Below, one piece after another: positions 8,898 through 15,670 of a stretch of 30,326 bases of DNA. The number at the start of each line of letters is the position of its first letter. The first letter of the stretch is position 1. The DNA comes from Prevotellaceae bacterium (GTDB taxonomy: Bacteria > Bacteroidota > Bacteroidia > Bacteroidales > UBA932). Position numbers and translations under genes: made by a program. The stretch is from contig JAITSM010000193.1 in NCBI GenBank assembly GCA_031287815.1, positions 1 to 30,326 on the forward strand, in the 5' to 3' direction. Under the pieces are notes generated by a model that saw only the letters and a program-made list of their open reading frames with translations, was not told the DNA's origin and did not search any database.

Positions 8898-8980
8898 TGC
8901 TCATTTTCCCGGAGAAATTGCTCATTTCCCCGGGGAGATGGCTCATTTTCCCGGAGAGATGGCTCATTTTTCCGGAAATG
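8898..8980. repeat. 21-bp tandem repeat, 4 copies, with self-complementary units
   Basis: Units are TGCTCATTTTCCCGGAGAAA-like and 20-21 bp long. Each is roughly symmetrical around CCCGG (for example CATTTCCCCGGGGAGATG). The array lies between the divergent promoters of the FISUMP gene and relA. Confidence 0.8.
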
Positions 8981-9012
8981 TGCGTAGCTGTGGGGGCGCG
9001 TTTTTACTTCCT

Positions 9013-9042
9013 TTTGCATTTCAAAAATATTTATTACCTTCG
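9013..9042 (+). promoter_or_regulatory. Promoter of relA
   Basis: TTTG (9013-9016), an 18-bp spacer and TACCTTCG (9035-9042), one mismatch from TAnnTTTG, lie 13 bp before the ATG at 9056. The position supports that start rather than upstream in-frame starts. Confidence 0.65.
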
Positions 9043-9055
9043 CAACGGCTACGTG

Positions 9056-11263
9056 ATGCTTAATTTCCCTATCGTGACGGACAAAATAAAAAACATAGAA
9101 TGGTTGTTGGAGGCGTGCGGTCATTTTTCGGAAAAGGAACGGGCGTTGCTGCGCTGCGCCTGCAACGAGGCGGAAAGGGCGCTGGACGGCCATAGCCGCG
9201 AAAACGGCGATCCGCTCCTTTACCACGCCGTAACGGTAGCGCGAATGACCATAGAAGACGTGGGGTTGACGGCCACTTCCGCGATAGCGGCGTTGTTGCA
9301 CGAAGCCCTCCGGCAGCGCCTCCGCGACGCCTCCACGCCGGGAGGTATGGAAACAGGAAGAAAAAACCCGGCGCCGGAAATTCTCCAGCCTTACGGCGGA
9401 GAGGTGGCCAACATTGTTACCGGGCTGAATAAAATTGCGGCTATCGATATTAAACAAACCAGCCTGCAAGCCGAGAACTTCCGCAAACTCATCGTTTCCT
9501 ATTCTACCGACCCGCGGGTAACGATCATCAAGTTGATTGACCGCTTGGAGGTGATGCGCTCGCTGGATTTTTTCCCGAAATCAAAACAGCAGAAAAAGGC
9601 GGCGGAGACCTTGTTGCTCTACGCTCCGCTGGCGCACCAGCTGGGGCTTTACAATATCAAGTCGGAAATGGAAGATTTGTCGCTGAAATTTACTGAGCCC
9701 GACGCCTACCGGTTAATCACCAACAAGCTGAAAAGCTCTGCCGGCGAACGGGAGAAATTTTTGCAGGAAACGCTGCAGCCTATAGAACAAGCCCTGCGGA
9801 AAGAAGCGTTGCCGTATGAAATTAAGAGCCGCACGAAATCGGTGTACTCTATCTGGAAGAAAATGCAGGCGCAGAAAATAGATTTTGAAAAGGTGTACGA
9901 TGTATTCGCTACCCGCATCATCCTCGACACGCCGCCCCAGAAGGAAACGGAAGACGCCGTGTGCTGGAAAGTGTATTCGATAGTGCAAAAAATCTACGAC
10001 ACCGACGATTCGCGCCTGCGCGACTGGATCAGCAAACCCAAAGCCAGCGGCTACCGCTCGCTGCACATGACCGTGCAGACAAAAGGCGGGCAGGCGATGG
10101 AAGTGCAGATACGTACTACCGGCATGGACGACGCGGCCGAACGCGGCATTGCCGCCCACTGGAAATATAAGGGCGTACAGAATCTGGGCAGCATGCAGGC
10201 CTGGCTCGACCGCGTGCGGCAGTTGCTGGAAGCGCCCGGTGAAGAGAACGTACAGCAAATCGCCGGCATCCAGTTAAACGAAATTATTGTATTCACTCCT
10301 GCGGGCGACCTGCGCCGTTTGCCGGCAGGCGCCACGGTCCTTGATTTTGCCTTCGACCTGCATACCAATATCGGGCTGCGCACGGCGGGCGCAAAGGTCA
10401 ATGGCCGTATCGTGCCGATTAAGGAAACGCTCCGTACCGGCGATACTATAGAAATTATTACCGCCAAAAACCAGCAGCCCGCAAGCGACTGGTTAAATAA
10501 TGTGGTGACCTCCAAAGCGCGGTCGAAAATAAAACAAAAACTGCGCGAAGAAGAAACAAAACGCGCGCAGGAAGGAAAAGAACTCCTCGAACGCCGCCTG
10601 AAAAACTGGAAACTTTCGCTCTCCGACGAAGCGTTGGGAAGGCTGTTGAAACAATTCCGTCTGAAACATATCACCGACCTGTATGCCGGGCTGGCAAACG
10701 AAAAAATCGATATTGCGCAAATCAAAGAAATCATCACCGCCACGCCCGCCGGCGAACAACCGGCAGAGAAAACCGCACAAACGCGCGAACAGCGCGGCGG
10801 CGGCGGCGACTACCTGCTGATTGACGACAAACTGCATAACGCCAGTTATAAATTGTCGAAATGCTGCAATCCCATTTACGGCGACGACGTCTTCGGCTTC
10901 GTAACCATTACCGACGGCATAAAAATCCACCGCCATTCCTGCCCCAACGCCGCGCGGCTGATTGAAAAATACCCCTACCGCATCCTGAAAGTAAAATGGC
11001 GCGAAACGGCTATTGCCGGTCATTTCCAGGTCAAGCTGCGCATCACCGGCGACCATGAACCGGGGCTTATCATTGCTATCACCGACGTCCTCACCAAAAT
11101 GAACTGCGTGCTGCGCGCCATAAACCTCTCCGGCGCCGACGGCGGCGTCTTCAGCGGGCAGGTGCAGGTAATGGTGCGCGACAATAAACAGCTGGACATG
11201 CTCCTCTACCAGCTGCGGCAAATCAGAGGCGTGGAAAAAGTCGTGCGGACAGGAAGCCAGTAA
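9056..11263 (+). CDS. relA: RelA/SpoT-family (p)ppGpp synthetase with degenerate hydrolase motif
   Basis: A 735-residue long RSH protein. Domains in order: an N-terminal HD-type domain (about 30-180), a synthetase domain (about 215-375, with RTKSVYSIWKKM, SKPKASGYRSLH and EVQIRT), TGS (about 395-460), a zinc-finger/conserved-Cys region with KCCNPIYGD and HRHSC (about 600-640), and a C-terminal ACT domain (about 660-735). The HD motif reads LLHEAL (H82-E83) instead of HD, and the usual ED pair after it is missing, which suggests a hydrolase-dead enzyme acting mainly as a RelA-type synthetase; this is inference from motif loss. The frame is open upstream to 8897, but that stretch covers the 21-bp repeat array and the promoter, so the ATG at 9056 was chosen. 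The stop codon runs directly into a repeat element. Confidence 0.9.
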   Translation: MLNFPIVTDKIKNIEWLLEACGHFSEKERALLRCACNEAERALDGHSRENGDPLLYHAVTVARMTIEDVGLTATSAIAALLHEALRQRLRDASTPGGMETGRKNPAPEILQPYGGEVANIVTGLNKIAAIDIKQTSLQAENFRKLIVSYSTDPRVTIIKLIDRLEVMRSLDFFPKSKQQKKAAETLLLYAPLAHQLGLYNIKSEMEDLSLKFTEPDAYRLITNKLKSSAGEREKFLQETLQPIEQALRKEALPYEIKSRTKSVYSIWKKMQAQKIDFEKVYDVFATRIILDTPPQKETEDAVCWKVYSIVQKIYDTDDSRLRDWISKPKASGYRSLHMTVQTKGGQAMEVQIRTTGMDDAAERGIAAHWKYKGVQNLGSMQAWLDRVRQLLEAPGEENVQQIAGIQLNEIIVFTPAGDLRRLPAGATVLDFAFDLHTNIGLRTAGAKVNGRIVPIKETLRTGDTIEIITAKNQQPASDWLNNVVTSKARSKIKQKLREEETKRAQEGKELLERRLKNWKLSLSDEALGRLLKQFRLKHITDLYAGLANEKIDIAQIKEIITATPAGEQPAEKTAQTREQRGGGGDYLLIDDKLHNASYKLSKCCNPIYGDDVFGFVTITDGIKIHRHSCPNAARLIEKYPYRILKVKWRETAIAGHFQVKLRITGDHEPGLIIAITDVLTKMNCVLRAINLSGADGGVFSGQVQVMVRDNKQLDMLLYQLRQIRGVEKVVRTGSQ

Positions 11264-11267
11264 GCAG

Positions 11268-11340
11268 TTTTCAGTTGAAAGTTGAAAGTTAGCTGGCGCC
11301 AGCCCAACTCTTAACTTTTAGTTTTTAACTTTTAACTTTA
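11268..11340. repeat. Heptamer-arm palindrome after relA
   Basis: A left arm of GTTGAAA-type units begins a few bases after the relA stop codon, followed by core GCTGGCGCCAGC (11292-11303) and a right arm of AACTCTT/AACTTTT/AGTTTTT units. The arms are partly complementary. The element ends at the -33 box of the next promoter. Confidence 0.9.
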
Positions 11341-11341
11341 A

Positions 11342-11372
11342 TTTGCCATCTCCAAAATTCTTTCTACCTTTG
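11342..11372 (+). promoter_or_regulatory. Canonical promoter for the FISUMP gene at 11660-13045
   Basis: TTTG (11342-11345), a 19-bp spacer and TACCTTTG (11365-11372) match the Bacteroidota consensus. The predicted start is near 11379, giving a leader of about 280 nt. Confidence 0.9.
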
Positions 11373-11542
11373 CACCCAACATTATGCTCTTTTTCATTTT
11401 GGGTGCTTTTATTCTATTACTGAAATCTCGAAAATTTCAAAGAGACAAGAATAAAAGCAAAACCACACAAGAGAAACGTGGATTTTGCTTATTTGTCTTT
11501 AGGTATTCGAGAACCTCAGTAATGATAAGTTTAGTCCACGTT
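11373..11542 (+). ncRNA. Structured 5' leader RNA, copy 2 (homologous to 8601-8787)
   Basis: The 5' end can form GCACCCAA with TTGGGTGC (11372-11405) followed by TTTTATT. Nested helices follow: 11416-11423 with 11516-11523, 11426-11432 with 11506-11512, 11443-11448 with 11493-11498, 11456-11462 with 11483-11489, and the apical CCAC (11463-11466) with GTGG (11478-11481). AACGTGGA (11475-11482) is perfectly complementary to TCCACGTT (11535-11542). The corresponding helices of copy 1 use different bases but still pair. The first 30 transcribed bases are also nearly identical between the two leaders. Further downstream are a GCTCTGAAAAGAGC hairpin and a TTGCC/GGCAA pairing before the ATG. I cannot assign it to a known RNA family by eye. 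Confidence 0.78.
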
Positions 11543-11659
11543 GCGTATTTTATCCCCAAACCGCTCTGAAAAGAGCAATCCCGAAACAGACTAACGAATA
11601 AAAGTTGCCAAAGTGCAAAAGCGTAACGCCGGCAATTTTAAACTTGAATCAATAAATTT

Positions 11660-13045
11660 ATGAAAAAGTATTTTTTAATCGCTCTATTATTCCCCCTTTG
11701 GGGGGCAGGGCGCGTTTCTGCGCAAGTAACCGTTTCCAATATGGCAACGGACTATCCCGCCAGCAAAATTTCCTTTACCGTTACGTGGACGGCGCAGCCG
11801 CACAACGACCAAATCTGGGTAATTGTGGATTATATTAAGGTAGAGAATGCCTCTACGGCGGGCAATACCTGGAAGCGCGCCCTTGTTACGGCGGTAGCCA
11901 AGAACGCCGGCGCCGGCAGCGTGGCGACCGTTGCCGGACTACGCGGCTTTTGGTTAAATACTTCCGGCAGCAGCGGCAGTGCAAATATTACGGCCACCCT
12001 GAGCCTTGACGCCGGCGCGCAGCAATTCAACTGGTGCGCCTACGCCTTAAACTACCCGCCCAACGCGGAGTTGCAGCCTGATGGCAGCTACAAGTTAACC
12101 GGCACGCTGCCGTTTACCGTAAATGGAACGACCCTGCCCGCCGGCAATGCTACCTTTGGCCCGGGTACCTGCATTACTTCGCTAACCGATGCCACCGACA
12201 ACCCCGCCGGCATTATTCCCGCGCCGCCCAGTATTCAACTTTCCGCCGGCAGCAGTAGCCTAACCGTCCCGGTAAACACCGCGTTGCCTGCTTTAAAATA
12301 CACTACAACTAATGCCTCCGGAGCGACGTTGACTGCCGGCAGTTTTCCTACAGGCGTGTCCGGCGCGTGGGCTTCGAATACCTATACGGTTAGCGGAACC
12401 CCCACCGCTGCCGGCACATTTGATTATACGGTTACCACCGCCAATGCTAATGGCTGTGCAAATGCGAGCGTTACCGGCACGCTAACCGTATTCACGGGGA
12501 TTACTTATACAAATTGTACTACTCCCACTTTAACGTTAGGCGCTGTTGGTTTTACCAGTTCCACTACATATAGCGTCAATGGTCTGACGCTTTCGTCTCC
12601 TGTTACGGTTACGTGGTGTAATACCCGTACCTATTCCGATTTTGACGGTGGCTCTTCCGACGCTTATAAGGCTGATTGCGCCCAGAATTATTACAGTACT
12701 TCTTATGGTAACTGGTTTTCGTGGTGTATGGTTGTACAATATGCATCCAAGTTGTGTCCATCCCCCTGGCGCGTGCCCACACGCGACGACCAATGTCAGA
12801 TTGTTAATGGTAGTCCCAGTGATTGCAGTACTAAGGCCATTAATTTAATTGGTAGTTATGGCTTTGCCTATACGGGTTGCACGGAAAAAGGCCAGTACCT
12901 CCAAGGCGATACCCTCGGCTGCTATTGGTCCACAACCGAAACACTTGGTACAATGGCAAATTACCTGGGACTCCTCAATGGTATCAGCTACATTGCGGCC
13001 GCCTACCCCAAGTACGCTGGGTTCGCCTTGAATTGCGTGCGGTAG
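11660..13045 (+). CDS. Secreted FISUMP-like surface protein with an Ig-like middle domain
   Basis: A 461-residue protein with a signal peptide ending in VSAQ. Residues 22-160 (VTWTAQPHNDQIWVIVDYIKV and FNWCAYALNYPPN) are paralogous to the N-terminal domain of the protein at 7240-8379. Residues about 195-280 resemble a bacterial Ig/cadherin-like repeat (FPTGVSGAWASNTYTVSGTPTA). Residues 285-461 are Cys-rich and end in a FISUMP-like segment: LCPSPWRVPTRDD, YWSTTET and FALNCVR. It is probably displayed on the cell surface; no sorting domain was recognised. The ATG at 11660 gives a clear signal peptide. A shared leader RNA and N-terminal domain show that the two genes arose by duplication of a unit including the 5' leader. 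Confidence 0.82.
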   Translation: MKKYFLIALLFPLWGAGRVSAQVTVSNMATDYPASKISFTVTWTAQPHNDQIWVIVDYIKVENASTAGNTWKRALVTAVAKNAGAGSVATVAGLRGFWLNTSGSSGSANITATLSLDAGAQQFNWCAYALNYPPNAELQPDGSYKLTGTLPFTVNGTTLPAGNATFGPGTCITSLTDATDNPAGIIPAPPSIQLSAGSSSLTVPVNTALPALKYTTTNASGATLTAGSFPTGVSGAWASNTYTVSGTPTAAGTFDYTVTTANANGCANASVTGTLTVFTGITYTNCTTPTLTLGAVGFTSSTTYSVNGLTLSSPVTVTWCNTRTYSDFDGGSSDAYKADCAQNYYSTSYGNWFSWCMVVQYASKLCPSPWRVPTRDDQCQIVNGSPSDCSTKAINLIGSYGFAYTGCTEKGQYLQGDTLGCYWSTTETLGTMANYLGLLNGISYIAAAYPKYAGFALNCVR

Positions 13046-13158
13046 TCGCAGGAACTTCTTAATTTTTACGTTTTAATAATTGCTATGAAAAGAGAGAAAA
13101 AGAAGCCGGAGGGGTAGGGGTGTCAGGGAAACCTTAGGGGTGTAGTTGAAACGCCTTA

Positions 13159-13326
13159 TAACCTCACCCCCCAACCCCCTCTCCTAAAGGCGAGGGGGTG
13201 GGCGCGGAGCAGGAGCGCGGCAACGGAAAATAGAAAATAGAAAATGGAAAATGGTATACAATGAGTGGTTTTATCTGCACTGTCCGGCACCCCTCGCCTT
13301 TAGGAGAGGGGCTGGGGGTGTGGTTA
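13159..13326. repeat. C/G-rich inverted repeat (about 38-bp arms)
   Basis: The left arm (13159-13197) begins TAACCTCACCCCCC and contains CTCTCCTAAAGGCGAGGGG; the right arm (13290-13326) is its near-complement with CCCCTCGCCTTTAGGAGAGG. The loop holds an AAAATAG heptamer run (13226-13254). Shorter relatives lie inside genes at 1284 and 23780. It looks like a non-autonomous dispersed repeat. Confidence 0.85.
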
Positions 13327-13328
13327 AA

Positions 13329-13364
13329 CCGGCGCCAGCCACTCACGACTCACGACTCACGACT
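13329..13364. repeat. Decayed core plus ACTCACG heptamer array
   Basis: CCGGCGCCAGCC, a variant of the GGCGCC core, is followed by about three units of ACTCACG. The opposite arm of the element is the AAAATAG/AAAATGG run at 13226-13254, now separated by the right arm of the C/G-rich inverted repeat. Confidence 0.7.
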
Positions 13365-13434
13365 AAAAAACAATGCAAAATAAAAAGGGATTAAAATTTG
13401 AACAGTTTATGCCGCCGTAAGGCAAAAAAACTGC

Positions 13435-13538
13435 GTCAGCATCGAAATGCTGACGTCAGCAATTGAAATGTTGACGTCAGCAATCAAAATGTTGACGTCA
13501 GCAACCGGAATGTTGACGTCAGCAATTGAAATGTAGTG
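13435..13538. repeat. 21-bp tandem hairpin repeat, 5 copies
   Basis: Units such as GTCAGCAATTGAAATGTTGA have self-complementary ends (GTCAGCA with TGYTGAC), so each can form a small hairpin, and adjacent units create TGACGTCA palindromes. The gene-free stretch 13046-14071 contains this array, the inverted repeats on either side, a hairpin at 13666-13687 (GGGACGCAC with GTGCGTCCC) and a short ATCGCAC heptamer run near 13691-13714. No convincing gene is seen in it. Confidence 0.85.
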
Positions 13539-13723
13539 GTCAACAATCGACCCGGTATAATCAATTAATTAAGCTATAAACCAAACACATGCAACTATGA
13601 GAAACAGTACTGATTCGTTGCCTCGCAACCACACCCTCCTGTACGACCAGGCGGTGAACGTCGCAGGGACGCACGGCTGTGCGTCCCCAAATCGCACATC
13701 GCACATCGCAAATCTAATGAAAG

Positions 13724-13756
13724 ACGCCGGTATGGAAAGATGCCGGTGTTTTTTTT
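13724..13756 (+). terminator. Candidate intrinsic terminator
   Basis: ACGCCGG (13724-13730) pairs with CCGGTGT (13743-13749, one G-T pair) and is followed by eight T residues. It resembles the terminator after floA. No certain gene lies immediately upstream. Confidence 0.5.
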
Positions 13757-14043
13757 GAAGTAGGAGGTATGAGCGCTGTCCCGTAGGGACAAAATGTTGG
13801 TAGAACTATGCATAAACACCGCGCCCTACCGTCCCCTGGGACGGAATGTGGAAAAGCGATATGCGATATGCGATAATTCATAATTAAATTTTCTACCCAC
13901 ATTTCGTCCCAGGGGACGAGGGGCGACGCGGTATAATTATTTTCTACCAACATATTGTCCCTACGGGACAGCGTTAGCCAACTCTTAGTTCTTAACTTTT
14001 AGTTCTTAACTTCCCCCCCCTCATAATTCATACCTCCTACTTC
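13757..14043. repeat. Nested composite inverted repeat (287 bp)
   Basis: Three nested pairs share one centre: GAAGTAGGAGGTATGA (13757-13772) with its exact complement at 14028-14043; a 32-bp arm beginning CGCTGTCCCGTAGGGAC (13774-13805) with 13942-13973; and an arm around CGTCCCCTGGGACG (13829-13851) with 13896-13918. GATATGC and ATAATTC heptamer runs sit at the centre, and AACTTTTAGTTCTT units lie between the outer arms on the right. Confidence 0.85.
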
Positions 14044-14055
14044 AACTTTTTTTTG

Positions 14056-14063
14056 TACCTTTG
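14056..14063 (+). promoter_or_regulatory. -7 box for nfeD-floA
   Basis: TACCTTTG matches the consensus and lies only 8 bp before the nfeD ATG, so the leader would be very short or absent. The -33 region is poor. Confidence 0.55.
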
Positions 14064-14071
14064 ACGCCGTT

Positions 14072-14548
14072 ATGGCACTTATAATAACATTAATTTTATT
14101 AGGCGTTGTCCTGCTGCTGATGGAACTGTTGATTATTCCGGGCTTCGGCATTACGGGCATACTGGGACTGCTGGCGCTGGTCGGCGGGGTGGTGATGTCC
14201 TATTATAAATACGACGACCACACCGGGCATTTCATACTGGCGGGAACGATTATTATCTGCATGGTTTTTGCGTGGTTTGCCTTGCGCCCCAAGACATGGA
14301 AACGGCTATCGCTCACTTCCGCCATTACATCGCAGGCGGTAGACACGGCGGCAGGGCGCGGCCTCGCCGCAGGGATGCAGGGCGTTACCCTGACACGCCT
14401 GTCGCCGGTAGGGACGGTTAAAGTAAATAACGTGCAAATCGAAGCTACCGCTTTTGAAGGCATCATCGGGCCGGCGCAGCAGGTCGAAATCGTGAAGCTG
14501 GACAACACCAAAGTGATTGTAAAACCCATTAAACTTAATAATGTTTAA
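14072..14548 (+). CDS. NfeD-family membrane protein
   Basis: A 158-residue protein of the short NfeD type (no protease domain). Three hydrophobic segments (about 3-23, 27-45 and 56-73) precede a C-terminal OB-fold-like domain (about 95-158) with GMQGVTLTRLSPVGTVKVNN and EGIIGPAQQVEIVK. NfeD proteins pair with flotillin/stomatin-like proteins in the membrane, and the next gene encodes such a partner 18 bp downstream, supporting an operon and a physical complex. Confidence 0.88.
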   Translation: MALIITLILLGVVLLLMELLIIPGFGITGILGLLALVGGVVMSYYKYDDHTGHFILAGTIIICMVFAWFALRPKTWKRLSLTSAITSQAVDTAAGRGLAAGMQGVTLTRLSPVGTVKVNNVQIEATAFEGIIGPAQQVEIVKLDNTKVIVKPIKLNNV

Positions 14549-14566
14549 CTAAAAATACTTTTGATT

Positions 14567-15523
14567 ATGGAAATAATTTATTTGATTTGGGCGGCCGTCA
14601 TACTGACCGGCTTTTTTATCCTGCTCTATTTTTTTCCCATTACCTTATGGTTTCAGGCGCTGATTTCCGGCGTGCGGATTTCACTTTTACAGCTGGTGCT
14701 GATGCGGTGGCGCAAAGTGCCGCCAAGCACTATTGTACTGGCGATGATTACGGGAACGAAAGCCGGGCTGAAACTGGACGCCAACGCCCTGGAAGCGCAC
14801 TACCTGGCAAAAGGGCATGTGCCGAAAGTGGTGAACGCCCTCGTGTCGGCGGATAAGGCAAATATCCCGCTGGACTTCAAAATGGCCGCTGCGATTGACC
14901 TCGCAGGGCGCGATGTATTCGAAGCCGTGCAAATGTCGGTAAACCCGAAAGTGATCAACACCCCGCCGGTAACGGCCGTAGCAAAAGACGGCATCCAGCT
15001 GATTGCAAAAGCGCGGGTAACCGTGCGCGCCAACATTAAACAGCTGGTGGGCGGCGCAGGCGAGGAAACCGTTCTGGCGCGCGTGGGCGAAGGCATCGTA
15101 TCGAGTATCGGCTCGGCGACATCGCACAAGAGCGTGCTGGAAAACCCCGACTCCATTTCGCGCGTGGTGCTCGAAAAAGGGCTGGACGCCGGCACTGCCT
15201 TTGAAATCCTCTCCATTGATATTGCCGATATAGACATCGGGCGGAACATCGGCGCGGTGCTGCAAATGGACCAGGCCAACGCCGACAAAAATATCGCCCA
15301 GGCACGCGCCGAAGAAAAACGCGCAATGGCGGTGGCGCTCGAACAGGAAATGAAAGCCAAAGCCCAGGAAGCGCGCGCCAAAGTGATAGAAGCCGAAGCG
15401 CAGGTGCCGCTGGCTATGGCCGAAGCCTTCCGTAACGGCAACCTCGGTATCATGGATTATTATAAAATGAAAAACATACAAGCCGATACCGACATGCGCG
15501 AAAACATCGCAAAGCCTCATTAA
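14567..15523 (+). CDS. floA: Flotillin-like protein FloA
   Basis: A 318-residue membrane-anchored scaffold of the FloA (YqfA) family, involved in organising functional membrane microdomains. It has an N-terminal hydrophobic hairpin (about 3-38), an SPFH-like domain containing VNPKVINTPPVTAVAKDGIQ, and an Ala/Glu-rich coiled-coil region (about 225-290, AQARAEEKRAMAVALEQEMK). The frame could open at TTG 14561, but the ATG at 14567 is the better start. The length is normal for the family. It is followed by a clear intrinsic terminator. Confidence 0.92.
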   Translation: MEIIYLIWAAVILTGFFILLYFFPITLWFQALISGVRISLLQLVLMRWRKVPPSTIVLAMITGTKAGLKLDANALEAHYLAKGHVPKVVNALVSADKANIPLDFKMAAAIDLAGRDVFEAVQMSVNPKVINTPPVTAVAKDGIQLIAKARVTVRANIKQLVGGAGEETVLARVGEGIVSSIGSATSHKSVLENPDSISRVVLEKGLDAGTAFEILSIDIADIDIGRNIGAVLQMDQANADKNIAQARAEEKRAMAVALEQEMKAKAQEARAKVIEAEAQVPLAMAEAFRNGNLGIMDYYKMKNIQADTDMRENIAKPH

Positions 15524-15552
15524 AGGACGATTTAAAGATTTAATTAAAAAAG

Positions 15553-15587
15553 ACGCCGGCAGCATTTCAGTTACCGGCGTTTTTTTT
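15553..15587 (+). terminator. Intrinsic terminator after floA
   Basis: ACGCCGG (15553-15559) pairs with CCGGCGT (15574-15580) across a 14-nt loop and is followed by a run of T residues. Confidence 0.85.
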
Positions 15588-15616
15588 ACTTTTTAAATAA
15601 TTAGTCACATTTTTTA

Positions 15617-15624
15617 TATCTTTG
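15617..15624 (+). promoter_or_regulatory. -7 box for the CoA-transferase gene
   Basis: TATCTTTG lies 46 bp upstream of the ATG at 15671, after the floA terminator. Confidence 0.65.
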
Positions 15625-15670
15625 CATGGTTTTTTGAAATTTAATTAAAAAATAACTTAATAAAAAACGT

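Noticed and set aside
8897..9055. N-terminal extension of RelA
   Set aside because: The stretch is made of the 21-bp repeat and the relA promoter; RSH proteins start near the ATG at 9056.
11384..11569. 61-residue protein in the leader of the second FISUMP gene
   Set aside because: It covers the structured RNA, and the homologous leader at 8601-8787 does not keep the frame, so conservation is at the RNA level.
11373..11659. 6S RNA or tmRNA
   Set aside because: A long hairpin is present, but no known 6S central-bubble or tmRNA tag features were recognised, and the homologous copy also sits upstream of a paralogous gene, which fits a leader RNA better.
7240..13045. Diversity-generating retroelement with FISUMP target genes
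   Set aside because: No reverse transcriptase, accessory gene or template repeat is present in the window, and no adenine-specific variation can be judged from one sequence.
13435..13538. CRISPR-like array of 21-bp repeats
   Set aside because: Units are contiguous without spacers and no cas gene is present; the same holds for the arrays at 8898-8980 and 21400-21655.
13597..13758. 53-codon frame starting MRNSTDSLPRN
   Set aside because: It lies over a hairpin, a heptamer run and a terminator-like stem, has no recognisable family or promoter, and its end is the T-run of the terminator.
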